This document shows, piece by piece, positions 18,594 to 27,648 of a stretch of DNA of 64,000 nt. A model generated the notes under the pieces. The model saw nothing but the letters and a program-made list of their open reading frames with translations, did not search any database and was not told where the DNA came from. A program made the position numbers and the translations under genes. Origin of the DNA: Bacillus sp. P14.5 (lineage in GTDB: Bacteria > Bacillota > Bacilli > Bacillales > Bacillaceae_B); contig NZ_NIJF01000009.1 in assembly GCF_003316765.1 (NCBI RefSeq), positions 1 through 64,000 of the forward strand, given 5' to 3'. Position 1 is the stretch's first letter, and the number at the start of each line of letters is the position of its first letter.

Positions 18594-19970
18594 ATGCTAA
18601 AAAAAGTTTCGTGCTTATCTGCTTTTCTTTTGCTGGCTGCCACTCCCGCTTTTGCCCAGACTCCCACTGCCCAAAGTGTCCAGGGTTCTGTTGATGGAAT
18701 GTGGGTCATGACTGCAGCTTTATTGGTGTTTTTCATGCATGCAGGATTTGCGATGGTAGAATCGGGCTTCACCCGTTCTAAGAACACGCTGAATATCCTG
18801 ATGAAAAACTTCCTTACTATTTCAATCGCCTCCATCCTCTATTTCCTCGTTGGATTTGGATTGATGTTTGGCAGCACGGCCAACGGTCTAACCGGTACGG
18901 ACGGATTCCTGCTGGCTGGACGTGAAGATATTGGATTCTTTGTATTCCAAGCGGTGTTCGCGGCAACTTGTGCAACAATAATATCAGGGGCCGTTGCTGA
19001 ACGAATGAAACTGAGAAGCTATATGCTCATCACCGTCGTCATTACTGGACTCATTTACCCTGTTGTCGGACACTGGGTTTGGGGCGGAGGCTGGCTCTCA
19101 GAACTGGGCTTTGTTGATTTTGCCGGCTCAACTGTCGTTCATTTAAGCGGTGCGGTAGCTGCTTTCATAGCTGTACTCTTCCTTGGACCGCGGATTGGAA
19201 AATATACCAACTCTAAAGTGAATGTCATTCCCGGCCACAACATACCGATAGGCGCCCTTGGTGTTTTCATCCTGTGGTTCGGCTGGTTTGGTTTCAACGG
19301 AGGAAGCACATTGACAGCTGATCCTGATTTGGTACCGCGTGTCATCACCGCCACCCTGCTTTCTGCTTCAGCAGCCGTTCTATCATCTGCCTTTTACACA
19401 GCATTCCGCTTTAATCGAATCGATCCATCCCTGACATTAAACGGTGCGTTAGGAGGATTGGTCGGAATCACAGCAGGATGCGCCAATGTTTCCATCGGCG
19501 GATCGATTGTGATTGGATTAGCAGCAGGAATTCTCTTAGTCGAAGGCGTCCGCTTCATCGAAGTGAAACTAAAGGTGGATGATCCTGTCGGAGCAATTGC
19601 TGTTCACGGCCTTTGCGGAATCTGGGGAACCCTTGCAATCGGATTCTTTGATGTCTCAAATGGACTTTTCTATGGAGGAGGCCTTTCCCTTTTAGGGACA
19701 CAGGCAATTGGCGTGGGAGCCGTCATACTATGGGTCGCTGCTTCTTCCGGTGCTGTCATCTATCTTGTGAACAAGGCAGACAGAATTCGTGTATCCAGTG
19801 AGGATGAATTGGCTGGCCTTGATTTCTCTGAACACGGGGCAACCGCTTATGAATTGAGTGAAACCGTTTTGACATCCCACTCCAACCAGCCTAATGCTGC
19901 TTTTGGAAAAGAATTAGTGAGAAAGCTTGATGGATTGAGTGTTCCTGCTTCGAAAAAACAATATCATTGA
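18594..19970 (+). CDS. amtB: Ammonium transporter AmtB
   Basis: The 458-residue channel protein has a signal sequence (1-21, TPAFA) and eleven predicted helices. The two pore histidines are visible in STVVHLSGA and AIAVHGLCGIWGT, and the phenylalanine gate region in FVFQAVFAATCATIISG. It conducts ammonium into the cell when nitrogen is scarce. A polar C-terminal tail of about 60 residues ends SKKQYH and is longer than in B. subtilis NrgA. AGGAGGA lies 8 nt before the ATG. It pairs with glnK and probably shares its nitrogen-controlled promoter. Confidence 0.93.
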   Translation: MLKKVSCLSAFLLLAATPAFAQTPTAQSVQGSVDGMWVMTAALLVFFMHAGFAMVESGFTRSKNTLNILMKNFLTISIASILYFLVGFGLMFGSTANGLTGTDGFLLAGREDIGFFVFQAVFAATCATIISGAVAERMKLRSYMLITVVITGLIYPVVGHWVWGGGWLSELGFVDFAGSTVVHLSGAVAAFIAVLFLGPRIGKYTNSKVNVIPGHNIPIGALGVFILWFGWFGFNGGSTLTADPDLVPRVITATLLSASAAVLSSAFYTAFRFNRIDPSLTLNGALGGLVGITAGCANVSIGGSIVIGLAAGILLVEGVRFIEVKLKVDDPVGAIAVHGLCGIWGTLAIGFFDVSNGLFYGGGLSLLGTQAIGVGAVILWVAASSGAVIYLVNKADRIRVSSEDELAGLDFSEHGATAYELSETVLTSHSNQPNAAFGKELVRKLDGLSVPASKKQYH

Positions 19971-19985
19971 GAATGAATGATTTTT

Positions 19986-20018
19986 AACCCCTTCCATGTA
20001 GCGGAAGGGGTTTTCACT
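19986..20018 (+). terminator. Terminator after amtB
   Basis: aaccccttcc / ggaaggggtt is a perfect 10-bp stem with a 7-nt loop and is followed by ttc. Confidence 0.88.
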
Positions 20019-20086
20019 TGTGGTCTAGCAGCTGAGTTTTATTGAAGTGCGGCCGATGATGTCTTTGCGGGATTTTGGCTGTGTAA

Positions 20087-20412
20087 TTCAGAATTTTAGG
20101 GATTCGATGCTGTCTGGGGGGTCTTCTGACGGCATTGATTTCACTTTTTTGAGATTCGGTGCTGTCTGTCGGGCTTTCTGGATACATCAATTTCGTTTTT
20201 GAGAGAATCGATGTCGTCTGCGGGGCTTACTGGATACATCGATTTCGTTTTTGCGAGAATCGATGTCGTCTGCGGGGCCCCCTGGATACACCGATTTCGT
20301 TTTTACGAGATTCTATACTGTCTGCGAGGCTTTCTAACCGCATCGATTTCGTTTTTCGGAGATTCGGTGCCGTCTTCGGCGCCTGCTGACTACGTTGATT
20401 TCATTTTTCACG
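20087..20412. repeat. 52-bp tandem repeat array between amtB and asnO
   Basis: The anchor tttcgttttt (or close variants) starts at 20139, 20191, 20243, 20295, 20347 and 20399, exactly 52 bp apart each time. A decayed unit precedes it near 20087. A typical unit runs gatttcgtttttgcgagaat, then cgatgtcgtctgcggggctt, then actggatacatc. The array fills the gap between two converging genes. Short open frames through it have no ribosome binding sites. Confidence 0.92.
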
Positions 20413-20578
20413 GTCTCATGCCATAAAAACGCCCTTCCTCTTGCATAATAATCAAAAGTTTTCTTACCCCGGCTCTGAATTCCATGGAGAATTGCTGATA
20501 GTAAACTTGAAGCGACAATGAAACAACCCCCTAAACTCATAAAAACTCACACCGTTTTACGGCATGAGCTTCGAGTAA

Positions 20579-22429
20579 TCATCGATCCACAATATTAATA
20601 TTGTAATCTTTGAACCACACATGAATCTGCGCAAGATGAGCGAGGAGCTGCGGTCCTGTCATCAACTGTCCAAACCAAGGTGTTTTAAAGGCTTCTCCGT
20701 TCGTTTCTACAAGTGATTTAAGCTGCCTATGATCAAATAACTCATACAGTGCGCTGGATTTATCTTGCAATATTTCCTCAAGCCAGTTTTTAACCAAGGA
20801 AGTATAAACAGGATGGTGGGTTTTCGGATAAGGACTTTTCTTTCGATAAAGCACCTCATCAGGCAATGTTCCTTCCAGAGCTTTTCTCAAGATCCCTTTT
20901 TCCCTGTCCTCGTGCATCTTCCATCTCCAAGGGATATTCCAAACATATTCAACCAGCCGGTGATCGGCAAATGGGACACGCACCTCGAGGCTCGCTCCCA
21001 TACTCATCCGGTCTTTTCGGTCAAGCAGCGTCGTCATGAACCAGATGATATTCAGATAGAAAAGTTCCCTTCTTTTAGCCTCTATTGGCGTTTCACCTTC
21101 CAGGACAGGGGTTTCTGCCACTGTTTCACTGTATTTCGAGAGTACGTATTCTTCGAGATTCAGCTTTTTACGTAAATCCGGTTTTAACAGGGACTGCCTC
21201 TCCTCTACAGATCTCATCCACGGAAAACCTTTACGATTAAAATCTTCTTCATTATGGAACCATGGATACCCGCCGAAGATTTCGTCCGCACACTCTCCTG
21301 ATAATCCGACTGTGAATTCGTTTTTGATTTCTCTGCAGAACCACAACAGCGATGAATCTACATCTGCCATCCCAGGCAAATCTCTTACATGCACAGCCTC
21401 AGTCAGGTGATTCTTTAATTCTTCTTGTGTAATGATACAGTTGTGATGAACGGTATCAAACGTGTCAGACATTAAATTGATCCATTTGCTGTCAGAGTTG
21501 GGTTGAAATTTATTCGATTTAAAATGCTGATCGTTGCCTTCGTAATCGATAGAGTAAGTGTGAAGCCTTCCTTTCCCTTCCTTTTGATAAGCCTCTGCCG
21601 CAATGGCTGTAATAGCACTGGAGTCCAGTCCTCCAGATAAGAAGGTACACAGAGGAACGTCCGATACCAACTGTCTGTTTATGCTGTCTTTCACCAAAAA
21701 ACCCACTTTATCAACTGTGTCCTCAAAGCTGTCCGTGTGCTGTCCGCTTTTCACGTTCCAATATCTCCAGACCTTTAAACCATTTTTTGAAAATACCATG
21801 GCATGGCCCGGTCTCAGCTCTTTTACACCCTTGAAAACTCCCGACCCCGGAGAACGTGACGGACCAAGTCCAAGTATTTCCGATAACCCTTCTCTGTCTA
21901 CTTCTGCTGGTACAGATGGATGTGCAAGCAATGCCTTTAACTCCGATCCGAACAAAAGACCATTATCTTTTTCAGTAAAGAAGAATGGTTTGACACCAAG
22001 GCGGTCTCTTCCGATAAATACGTGCTGTTTCTCACTGTCCCATACAGCAAATGCGAAGATTCCGTTCAGATGATGAACACATTCTTCCCTCCACTCGATG
22101 TAGGAAGTCAAGAGCACCTCAGTATCTGAATGTCCATTAAATGTATAGCCCTTGGAAAGAAGGACTTTTCTTATATCTTCCGTGTTATAGAGCTCTCCGT
22201 TATAACATATAACGAACCTGTGCCCAGCCGCCTCTTTTGCCATTGGCTGTTTTCCGCCTGCAGGATCCACAACTGTCAGTCTTTTATGGCCAAAAGCAGC
22301 ATGAGTATCCAGCCATACATTGGAATCATCCGGTCCCCTTTTGGAAAGTGTCTCAGTCATAGTCTCCAAGATATCCCTGGAGTTTCTCAAATCTTTTCTA
22401 AAGTTGATCCATCCTGTTATTCCGCACAT
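20579..22429 (-). CDS. asnO: Asparagine synthase (glutamine-hydrolysing) AsnO
   Basis: The 616-residue class II glutamine amidotransferase makes asparagine from aspartate, glutamine and ATP. The start is the ATG before Cys, because the mature nucleophile must be Cys 2 (MCGITGWINF); AAAGGA lies 9 nt upstream. The glutaminase domain has RGPDDSNVWL, AAFGHKRLTVVDPAGGKQPM and CYNGELYN. The synthetase domain has the pyrophosphate loop FLSGGLDSSAITAIA and GLSGECADEIFGGYPW. Length and sequence match B. subtilis AsnO (YisO), which is expressed in the sporulating mother cell. No sigma-E promoter was confirmed here. Confidence 0.93.
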   Translation of the reverse strand: MCGITGWINFRKDLRNSRDILETMTETLSKRGPDDSNVWLDTHAAFGHKRLTVVDPAGGKQPMAKEAAGHRFVICYNGELYNTEDIRKVLLSKGYTFNGHSDTEVLLTSYIEWREECVHHLNGIFAFAVWDSEKQHVFIGRDRLGVKPFFFTEKDNGLLFGSELKALLAHPSVPAEVDREGLSEILGLGPSRSPGSGVFKGVKELRPGHAMVFSKNGLKVWRYWNVKSGQHTDSFEDTVDKVGFLVKDSINRQLVSDVPLCTFLSGGLDSSAITAIAAEAYQKEGKGRLHTYSIDYEGNDQHFKSNKFQPNSDSKWINLMSDTFDTVHHNCIITQEELKNHLTEAVHVRDLPGMADVDSSLLWFCREIKNEFTVGLSGECADEIFGGYPWFHNEEDFNRKGFPWMRSVEERQSLLKPDLRKKLNLEEYVLSKYSETVAETPVLEGETPIEAKRRELFYLNIIWFMTTLLDRKDRMSMGASLEVRVPFADHRLVEYVWNIPWRWKMHEDREKGILRKALEGTLPDEVLYRKKSPYPKTHHPVYTSLVKNWLEEILQDKSSALYELFDHRQLKSLVETNGEAFKTPWFGQLMTGPQLLAHLAQIHVWFKDYNINIVDR

Positions 22430-22606
22430 ATCAGACATCCTTTCTTTCTCAGGCAAAATTGGGCTAGATGCAATATGGATTATCATATGCAATCTTCTGA
22501 AAATGGTTAATTGTCTTATTTCACTTTTACTTTAAATGAATATGCTAAAATAGGCCCAAAATGTAGATAATGTTGATATAACATTTTCAGGTAAGGGGGG
22601 AAATAG

Positions 22607-23167
22607 GTGAATAACCTGTACAGAAAGAAGCTCCTTCAGCGGCAAAACCGCTCCTACACACTAGGAACTGTAGAATTCATTCATAATCAATGGGTGTTTT
22701 TTGATGATGAGTTGGATGAAGCGACGGACTTGGAATTTTACACACAGCAGGAAGTTGAAGTTTTTCGTGACCAGGGATGGGAAAGAGGAATTTTAGAGTC
22801 TCAAGGCATTGTAAAAACCGCCTATGATCAAATGAATCTCCAGGATACAGAAACGATCCGGATAAAAAAAGCACTGATCTATTCACTCGAAATGCTGATC
22901 GAGGAGTTAAATGATGATTCTTTTTTCCAGTTCCTGACCAGCTTGAACTCACTTGAATTCTCGTTGTATGATTGTATATTCTGCCATAATCACCTCTGTT
23001 TTCTCGAAGACAGGAAAATAAGAGAAGGGGTGAACTTTTTGACGTTTGATAATGGGGATACAGTGTGTTCGGTACAGCATCACTTTACTTATTATAAAAA
23101 ACAACGCGACCGATTTGAGTTCACCTTGAGTACCGGAAAGAGAATCGTTATTGAAAAGCTGGAATAA
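22607..23167 (+). CDS. DUF2777-type protein (YisN-like), function unknown
   Basis: This 186-residue soluble protein is divergent from asnO. It starts at GTG, 6 nt after GGGGGG. A basic N terminus (NNLYRKKLLQRQNRSYTLG) leads into an acidic, aromatic-rich body. I place it with DUF2777/YisN because of the position next to asnO in Bacillus and general sequence style; that memory-based assignment is moderate. A CIFCHNHLC cluster with closely spaced Cys and His (about 128-136) might bind a metal, although this is inference. No catalytic motif is recognised. Confidence 0.72.
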   Translation: MNNLYRKKLLQRQNRSYTLGTVEFIHNQWVFFDDELDEATDLEFYTQQEVEVFRDQGWERGILESQGIVKTAYDQMNLQDTETIRIKKALIYSLEMLIEELNDDSFFQFLTSLNSLEFSLYDCIFCHNHLCFLEDRKIREGVNFLTFDNGDTVCSVQHHFTYYKKQRDRFEFTLSTGKRIVIEKLE

Positions 23168-23177
23168 GACAATGTAA

Positions 23178-23210
23178 AAAGAAACTGCTGGCTTACAGTT
23201 TCTTTTTTTG
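23178..23210 (+). terminator. Terminator after the yisN-like gene
   Basis: aaagaaactg / cagtttcttt is a perfect 10-bp stem with an 8-nt loop, followed by a T-run. Confidence 0.88.
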
Positions 23211-23305
23211 CTCTTTTCGAAGATAGCTAGGTCGTTTTTAAAACCATAGAACAACTTAATAGGTTATTCCTTATTAAATTCCTTTTCAGGGCCCTGTGAG
23301 CTTCA

Positions 23306-23351
23306 ATAAAGAAAAGCTGAAGCCCAGGGGGAACTCACAGCTTTTCTTTAT
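23306..23351. terminator. Second hairpin between converging genes, mainly for the EAL gene
   Basis: ataaagaaaagctg / cagcttttctttat is a perfect 14-bp stem with an 18-nt loop. It serves the minus-strand GGDEF-EAL gene ending at 23482. The remaining bases in 23211-23481 show nothing else. Confidence 0.75.
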
Positions 23352-23481
23352 CTTATTAGTTTAATGGTATCCAAGTTCCTGATGGTAAAAAAACGTGTTT
23401 GAACTGCAGGCAGGCCTTCTTTAAAAACTGCAAAAGATATAAAGATAACCTTCATTTTCACGAACGCAACTCAAAGTTCAG

Positions 23482-24789
23482 TCACCTTTCACTTAAAAGG
23501 TAAACCCGTGAATCCCTAATCCATTTCTCCATTTCCTTTGGGGGAATCGGCCTTGAAATGAAGTATCCCTGTCCCAGGTCACAATTGAGGTCGTCAAGAA
23601 GGAGCAGTTGGTCACTCGTTTCAATCCCCTCGACGATTACCTGCATCCCAAGCCCTTTTCCCATCATCGAAACCGCCTGGACGATTGCGTAATCAGAACT
23701 GCTTTCCTCGATATTCTGAACAAATGATTTATCGATTTTTAAAATATGCAGAGGGAGATGTTTAAGATAACTTAAGGACGAATATCCAGTACCAAAATCG
23801 TCGATTGCAATTTTCACTCCAAGTGCCGACAACTCTTCCATTCTGTCAATTGTATGTCCGGAATGCTGAATCATCACACTCTCGGTCAATTCCAGACACA
23901 GATACTCTGGAGACAAACCCGATACATGCAGTGCCTGGTTTATTTCATTGGTGAAGGAAGGCTGCTGAAACTGATTAGCAGAAACATTCACAGATATATA
24001 AAAATCAGGAAGTCCTTTTGCCTGCCACTCCTTCGCCTGTTTACAAGCCTCTTGAAGCACCCAGTTACCTATTGAACCTATCAATCCGGTTTCCTCCGCG
24101 AGCGGGATGAAATCCATTGGGGAGACGAGCCCCAAATAGGGATGATTCCAGCGGATAAGGGCTTCGGCTCCAATAACCTTTCTCCCGCTCAGCTCTACAA
24201 TAGGCTGGTAATAGATGCTGAATTCTTTTCTTTCGAGCGCTTTTCGCAGATAACTTTCCATTTTCACCTTTTCGAGGGTATGTATATTCATCTCATTTGT
24301 AAAGAAAACAATCTGGTCGCCGCCATTGGATTTCGCCCAATTCAAGGATGTATCAGCATTTCTCAGGAGATCCGAGAGGTTGGTTCCGTGATCGGGATAG
24401 ACTGCGATTCCTATACTTGCTTTTATATAAAATTCTTGGTTGCCCTGGAGGATCGGCTTCTGGATATGTTCTGCAATCATAGCGGCAACCTGCCTGATTT
24501 TATCGTCCGTTACATTTTTGCTGATCAGTATCGTGAATTTATCGCTGCCAAACCGCCCAAGATAAGCCCCTTTTGGAAGTACACTTTTAATCCTCTCAGC
24601 CAGCTGGATTAAAATCCGGTCACCTGCAGAATGCCCAAGTGTATCATTCACCAGTTTAAACCGGTCTATATCAAGAAAAAGGATGCCGAGACGGCGCTTT
24701 TTCTTATAAGCGCGTTCTATGAACTCTTCAGACAATTCCCGGAATTTCACTCTGTTCGGGAGTCCGGTTTCCGCATCAAAATAAGCCAA
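23482..24789 (-). CDS. GGDEF-EAL cyclic di-GMP protein, degenerate GGDEF
   Basis: The 435-residue frame has a GGDEF domain (about 1-165) and an EAL domain (about 175-430). The GGDEF signature is reduced to GRFGSDKF, so cyclase activity is unlikely. The EAL phosphodiesterase motifs are intact: GAEALIRW, ELTESV, IAIDDFGTGYSSLSYL, LKIDKSFVQ and VIVEGIE, ending LGQGYFISRP. It probably degrades c-di-GMP. The apparent ATG start has no ribosome binding site. The reading continues in the upstream FIST-PAS frame when one A is added to an A5 run just before 24789, giving a typical EEKITQLAYFDAETGLPNR linker. The two frames therefore very likely form one 975-residue protein (23482-26408). Confidence 0.85.
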   Translation of the reverse strand: MAYFDAETGLPNRVKFRELSEEFIERAYKKKRRLGILFLDIDRFKLVNDTLGHSAGDRILIQLAERIKSVLPKGAYLGRFGSDKFTILISKNVTDDKIRQVAAMIAEHIQKPILQGNQEFYIKASIGIAVYPDHGTNLSDLLRNADTSLNWAKSNGGDQIVFFTNEMNIHTLEKVKMESYLRKALERKEFSIYYQPIVELSGRKVIGAEALIRWNHPYLGLVSPMDFIPLAEETGLIGSIGNWVLQEACKQAKEWQAKGLPDFYISVNVSANQFQQPSFTNEINQALHVSGLSPEYLCLELTESVMIQHSGHTIDRMEELSALGVKIAIDDFGTGYSSLSYLKHLPLHILKIDKSFVQNIEESSSDYAIVQAVSMMGKGLGMQVIVEGIETSDQLLLLDDLNCDLGQGYFISRPIPPKEMEKWIRDSRVYLLSER

Positions 24790-24794
24790 TTGCG

Positions 24795-26408
24795 TTATTT
24801 TTCTTCTGTCTTCTTCTGTTCAGTAATATTCCTGCCAATTCCGAATAACCCAACACATTTTCCATCTATGGTAATCGGTATATTTTTTATATGAAATAAT
24901 TGAACCTCCCCGGATTTGGATGGTATCCAGAGTTCATAGAATTGCTCCTTCCCTGACAGAGTCCTGAAGAAGTGCCTCTTGATCCTGGGAACATCCTCTT
25001 CAAATATAAAGGATATGGACAGCTTGCCGATCAACTCAGATTCAGAGTAACCAAATGTCTTAAGGAAGGTAGGATTGACAGAATTAAACCTTCCTTTTAA
25101 GTCAGTGGAATAGACGAAATCTGTATTGTTTTCAAACAGGGACCGATAGTATTCTTCAGAGATTTGGATATTTTCATTCAACTTCTGAATGTCGCTTGAA
25201 GATGCATTGATCAGCTGTGTGAGAGAAACCCTTGTATTCCCTTCTGGAGTAAGTGCGTACTGGAACCTCTCCCTATTTATGGGAAGCAGCTGATCATCTT
25301 CAGAGATAGCGAGAAAGGTCAGCGAGTGTGAATACAACTCAGGCGCCTTGCTGCCGTCCATTAAAATTTCCCCATGCGAGAAAAAACCGGCTGTGCTGGC
25401 TATCTCGGCCATCATTTCCATTTCAGCCTTCGTAAAGTCTTTTATGAACTGCCTCCGCGCTGCACAGTTAAAGATAAAGAGAGATTCGACCGGCTTCCTC
25501 CTTAATCGGTTTAATTCTCTTAAAGAACAGTCGACAATCGACTCAAGATCAGCAAAAGCAAAAGTCAGGCTGTCTCCCTGCTTCACTTCTTTACTCATTT
25601 CGATTGAACCATTTCCATTGATTCTTAATGGAAAGAGAGTGGAAACCCCTTCACTACGTTTCACAAGGAAAGGGAATTCGACACCTGATTCCGGCAGACG
25701 GGAAACAAAACGCTCCCCAAGATAGTGTTCCAACACCTTCAGTGGCTTCATATGATCGATCTTTTCGATGACCGATCCTTTTGACTTCGTAACTGTCAAC
25801 GGCCTTCCAACTTCTTTCCACTGCTCATTGATAAATGACTGTACAATCAAGCTGGAACTATTCAGGGCAACCGCTGCAATGCCCTTTTCAGATTCTTCAT
25901 TTTCCGTCAATACAATTGACTGATGCCTTCCTGGCACATCCATTGAAACGCCGCCGCTGACAGGAACCTTGGGCGATACCGCATGAAATCCTTGCAGTAT
26001 CTCATGCAGATTCACCTCAAGACGGCTTGCAAATAGGATGACCGCTTTCGTTTCCAAACCGACAAGCTTTTCAGCCAGGTGCCGGCCCGTCTCATGGGCT
26101 TTATGGTGTTCATCGATTTTTATCAGCTTCGAAACGGCTTCTGTTTTCTCTAGTACCGTAAAAGACAAGACAGGTGAGTCATTTACAATCTTCCCATCGG
26201 TAATCTGACCATCTGTGCTGCACCCAATGATGACAGCCTTAGGCAGATATGAAATGATTTGTGCTCTAATCTGTTTCGCCTGATCTAATGGCACTTGTCC
26301 CAGGAATATCTGTATAAAAACCGTCGGATAAAAATCTAAATTATTGCCGCTGATGTACTCAGCCAGTTTTTCCTGAGAAGAATAAATATGATTAAATGAT
26401 TTAGCCAT
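24795..26408 (-). CDS. FIST-PAS sensory protein, N-terminal part of a c-di-GMP enzyme
   Basis: This 537-residue frame holds a FIST N domain (about 25-215, VIIGCSTDGQI) and a FIST C domain (about 225-365, with SLFIFNCAARRQF). A PAS domain follows (about 420-535, YYRSLFENNTDFVYSTDLKG, ending FGIGRNITEQKKTEEK). FIST domains are thought to sense small ligands such as amino acids. The ATG at 26408 follows GGTGGTG. The stop at 24795 comes directly after an A5 run, and the +1-base reading goes straight into the GGDEF-EAL frame. The natural product is probably FIST-PAS-GGDEF-EAL, linking a ligand signal to c-di-GMP breakdown. Confidence 0.85.
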   Translation of the reverse strand: MAKSFNHIYSSQEKLAEYISGNNLDFYPTVFIQIFLGQVPLDQAKQIRAQIISYLPKAVIIGCSTDGQITDGKIVNDSPVLSFTVLEKTEAVSKLIKIDEHHKAHETGRHLAEKLVGLETKAVILFASRLEVNLHEILQGFHAVSPKVPVSGGVSMDVPGRHQSIVLTENEESEKGIAAVALNSSSLIVQSFINEQWKEVGRPLTVTKSKGSVIEKIDHMKPLKVLEHYLGERFVSRLPESGVEFPFLVKRSEGVSTLFPLRINGNGSIEMSKEVKQGDSLTFAFADLESIVDCSLRELNRLRRKPVESLFIFNCAARRQFIKDFTKAEMEMMAEIASTAGFFSHGEILMDGSKAPELYSHSLTFLAISEDDQLLPINRERFQYALTPEGNTRVSLTQLINASSSDIQKLNENIQISEEYYRSLFENNTDFVYSTDLKGRFNSVNPTFLKTFGYSESELIGKLSISFIFEEDVPRIKRHFFRTLSGKEQFYELWIPSKSGEVQLFHIKNIPITIDGKCVGLFGIGRNITEQKKTEEK

Positions 26409-26743
26409 TGACACACCACCGCTCTTGGTAACAATCTATGTAAACAATTCGTCTTTGGATAAGTAACCGTGCGTTATCGTATCTACTTATTTCACTTATA
26501 TAAAAAATACCATAATTTTCAGATATAATGTATAAATTTTAGTTAATTTTGTGGAAAGATGAGGAATTTTGCTCTTTTTCGTTATTATTTGCGGCTGCTG
26601 CTTTAACATTAAGCGGGCTGGATAGCTTGCGCTGAATTCCCCAGGTGACATCACTATTGTCGCTGCCTGTCACATCATCGACCGGATATTATAGTTAAAA
26701 GGTATCAACAGAGGTTGTTTATAACAATAGATTCAAAACCTCC
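26409..26743. other. Gene-free spacer upstream of the FIST gene
   Basis: About 335 bases. The part near 26470-26560 is very AT-rich and probably holds the promoter of the FIST gene. No gene or clear structure was found. Confidence 0.5.
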
Positions 26744-27141
26744 GTGAGAACTGGTGGTTTGCTCTGCGGCTTGAAGCCTCTCTTACCGCCCTCTGCCTAA
26801 AAGGTCCACTGAATGATTTCATCAGTAATCTATTACAATAAAAAATTTCAAGAAATAAGCGGAGAAATTCCGCTTATTAGCTAAAAAGATGCGAAAATGA
26901 TCCATTTAGCTGTGCTTAAGCGGAAAAATTCCGCTTATATACCACAGATCAAAGGCAATTCGCAGCTTAGCCGGAAAAATTCCGCTTATTTTTTTCATGT
27001 CCTTCACTGGTAAACCGCCTGCTTGCATGGTAAGAAGTGTTAAGGAACCTGCTTATCCTCTAATGGAAGGGAAATTTCCCCTTCCTCGCTATAAGCTCGC
27101 TGGAACCCCGGGCATAGCCAGGGGTTTTCAAGACCATGAAA
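26744..27141. repeat. Long direct repeat, copy 1, with three hairpins
   Basis: From gtgagaactggtggttt to gaccatgaaaa this block matches 32785-33131, same orientation, with some indels. Shared blocks include ggtttgctctgcggcttgaa, gcctctcttaccg, tcatgtccttcac, aaaccgcctgcttg and atggtaagaagtgt. It contains three near-identical short palindromes of the form aagcggaaaaattccgctt (near 26857, 26918 and 26970). Both copies sit just past the terminator of a minus-strand operon. Confidence 0.88.
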
Positions 27142-27169
27142 AAAGGCTGCTCTGTCCAGAGCAGCCTTT
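27138..27169 (-). terminator. Terminator after yisL
   Basis: aaaggctgctct / agagcagccttt is a perfect 12-bp stem with a 4-nt loop, followed on the minus strand by a T-run. It lies 8 bp after the yisL stop. Confidence 0.9.
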
Positions 27170-27176
27170 ACCGTAT

Positions 27177-27548
27177 TTATGCCAGTGACCAAAGGCCCAA
27201 TGGCAGCCAAACACCAAGATAAATTGTAACCACCAGGGCGATGATGAGCTGCGCCCAGAAGATTCCTGTCTTTTTGCCTTTGTTGGTCCTGACCAGAATC
27301 ATTTCAAACATGGCAATGACCCATAGTCCTCCCAATAACTTCAGTCCATACTGCATCGGGAAGACCCCTTGATGCTTCCAGAACAGAAGAACTCCTGTCA
27401 GGATGATCAATAAATAAAACAGTCTCAATGTCATATGAACAATTTTCATCGCTTTCTTTTTGCCGCTGTTATGTAGGTACAGTGCTGCGAAGAACAAAAT
27501 AATCCCTATCACCCACGTTGCAATATGGGCATGAGTATTATCAAACAT
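27177..27548 (-). CDS. yisL: YisL family small membrane protein (DUF1516)
   Basis: The 123-residue protein has four predicted membrane helices and matches YisL/DUF1516 in length and motifs: HIATWVIGIILF, KIVHMTLRLFYLLIILTG and a middle GLWVIAMFEMILVR. No function is known. The ATG at 27548 is preferred, since AAGGAGGA lies 7 nt upstream and the longer frame would overlap yisK. It follows yisK and shares its terminator, the same pairing as in B. subtilis. Confidence 0.9.
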   Translation of the reverse strand: MFDNTHAHIATWVIGIILFFAALYLHNSGKKKAMKIVHMTLRLFYLLIILTGVLLFWKHQGVFPMQYGLKLLGGLWVIAMFEMILVRTNKGKKTGIFWAQLIIALVVTIYLGVWLPLGLWSLA

Positions 27549-27648
27549 GTACAAATCCTCCTTGAACATTACTAATATCCCCATTATCTTACCATACCTG
27601 TCTTCATCTGCACGAATAATAGCTGGTTCAGACAAAAAATTGTAACTT

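Noticed and set aside
20159..20426. Two open frames of about 75 codons in the 52-bp array
   Set aside because: They come from the repeat itself, overlap each other and lack start signals.
26997..27188. Plus-strand frame of 63 codons in the first long repeat
   Set aside because: It crosses the yisL terminator and has no start signal.
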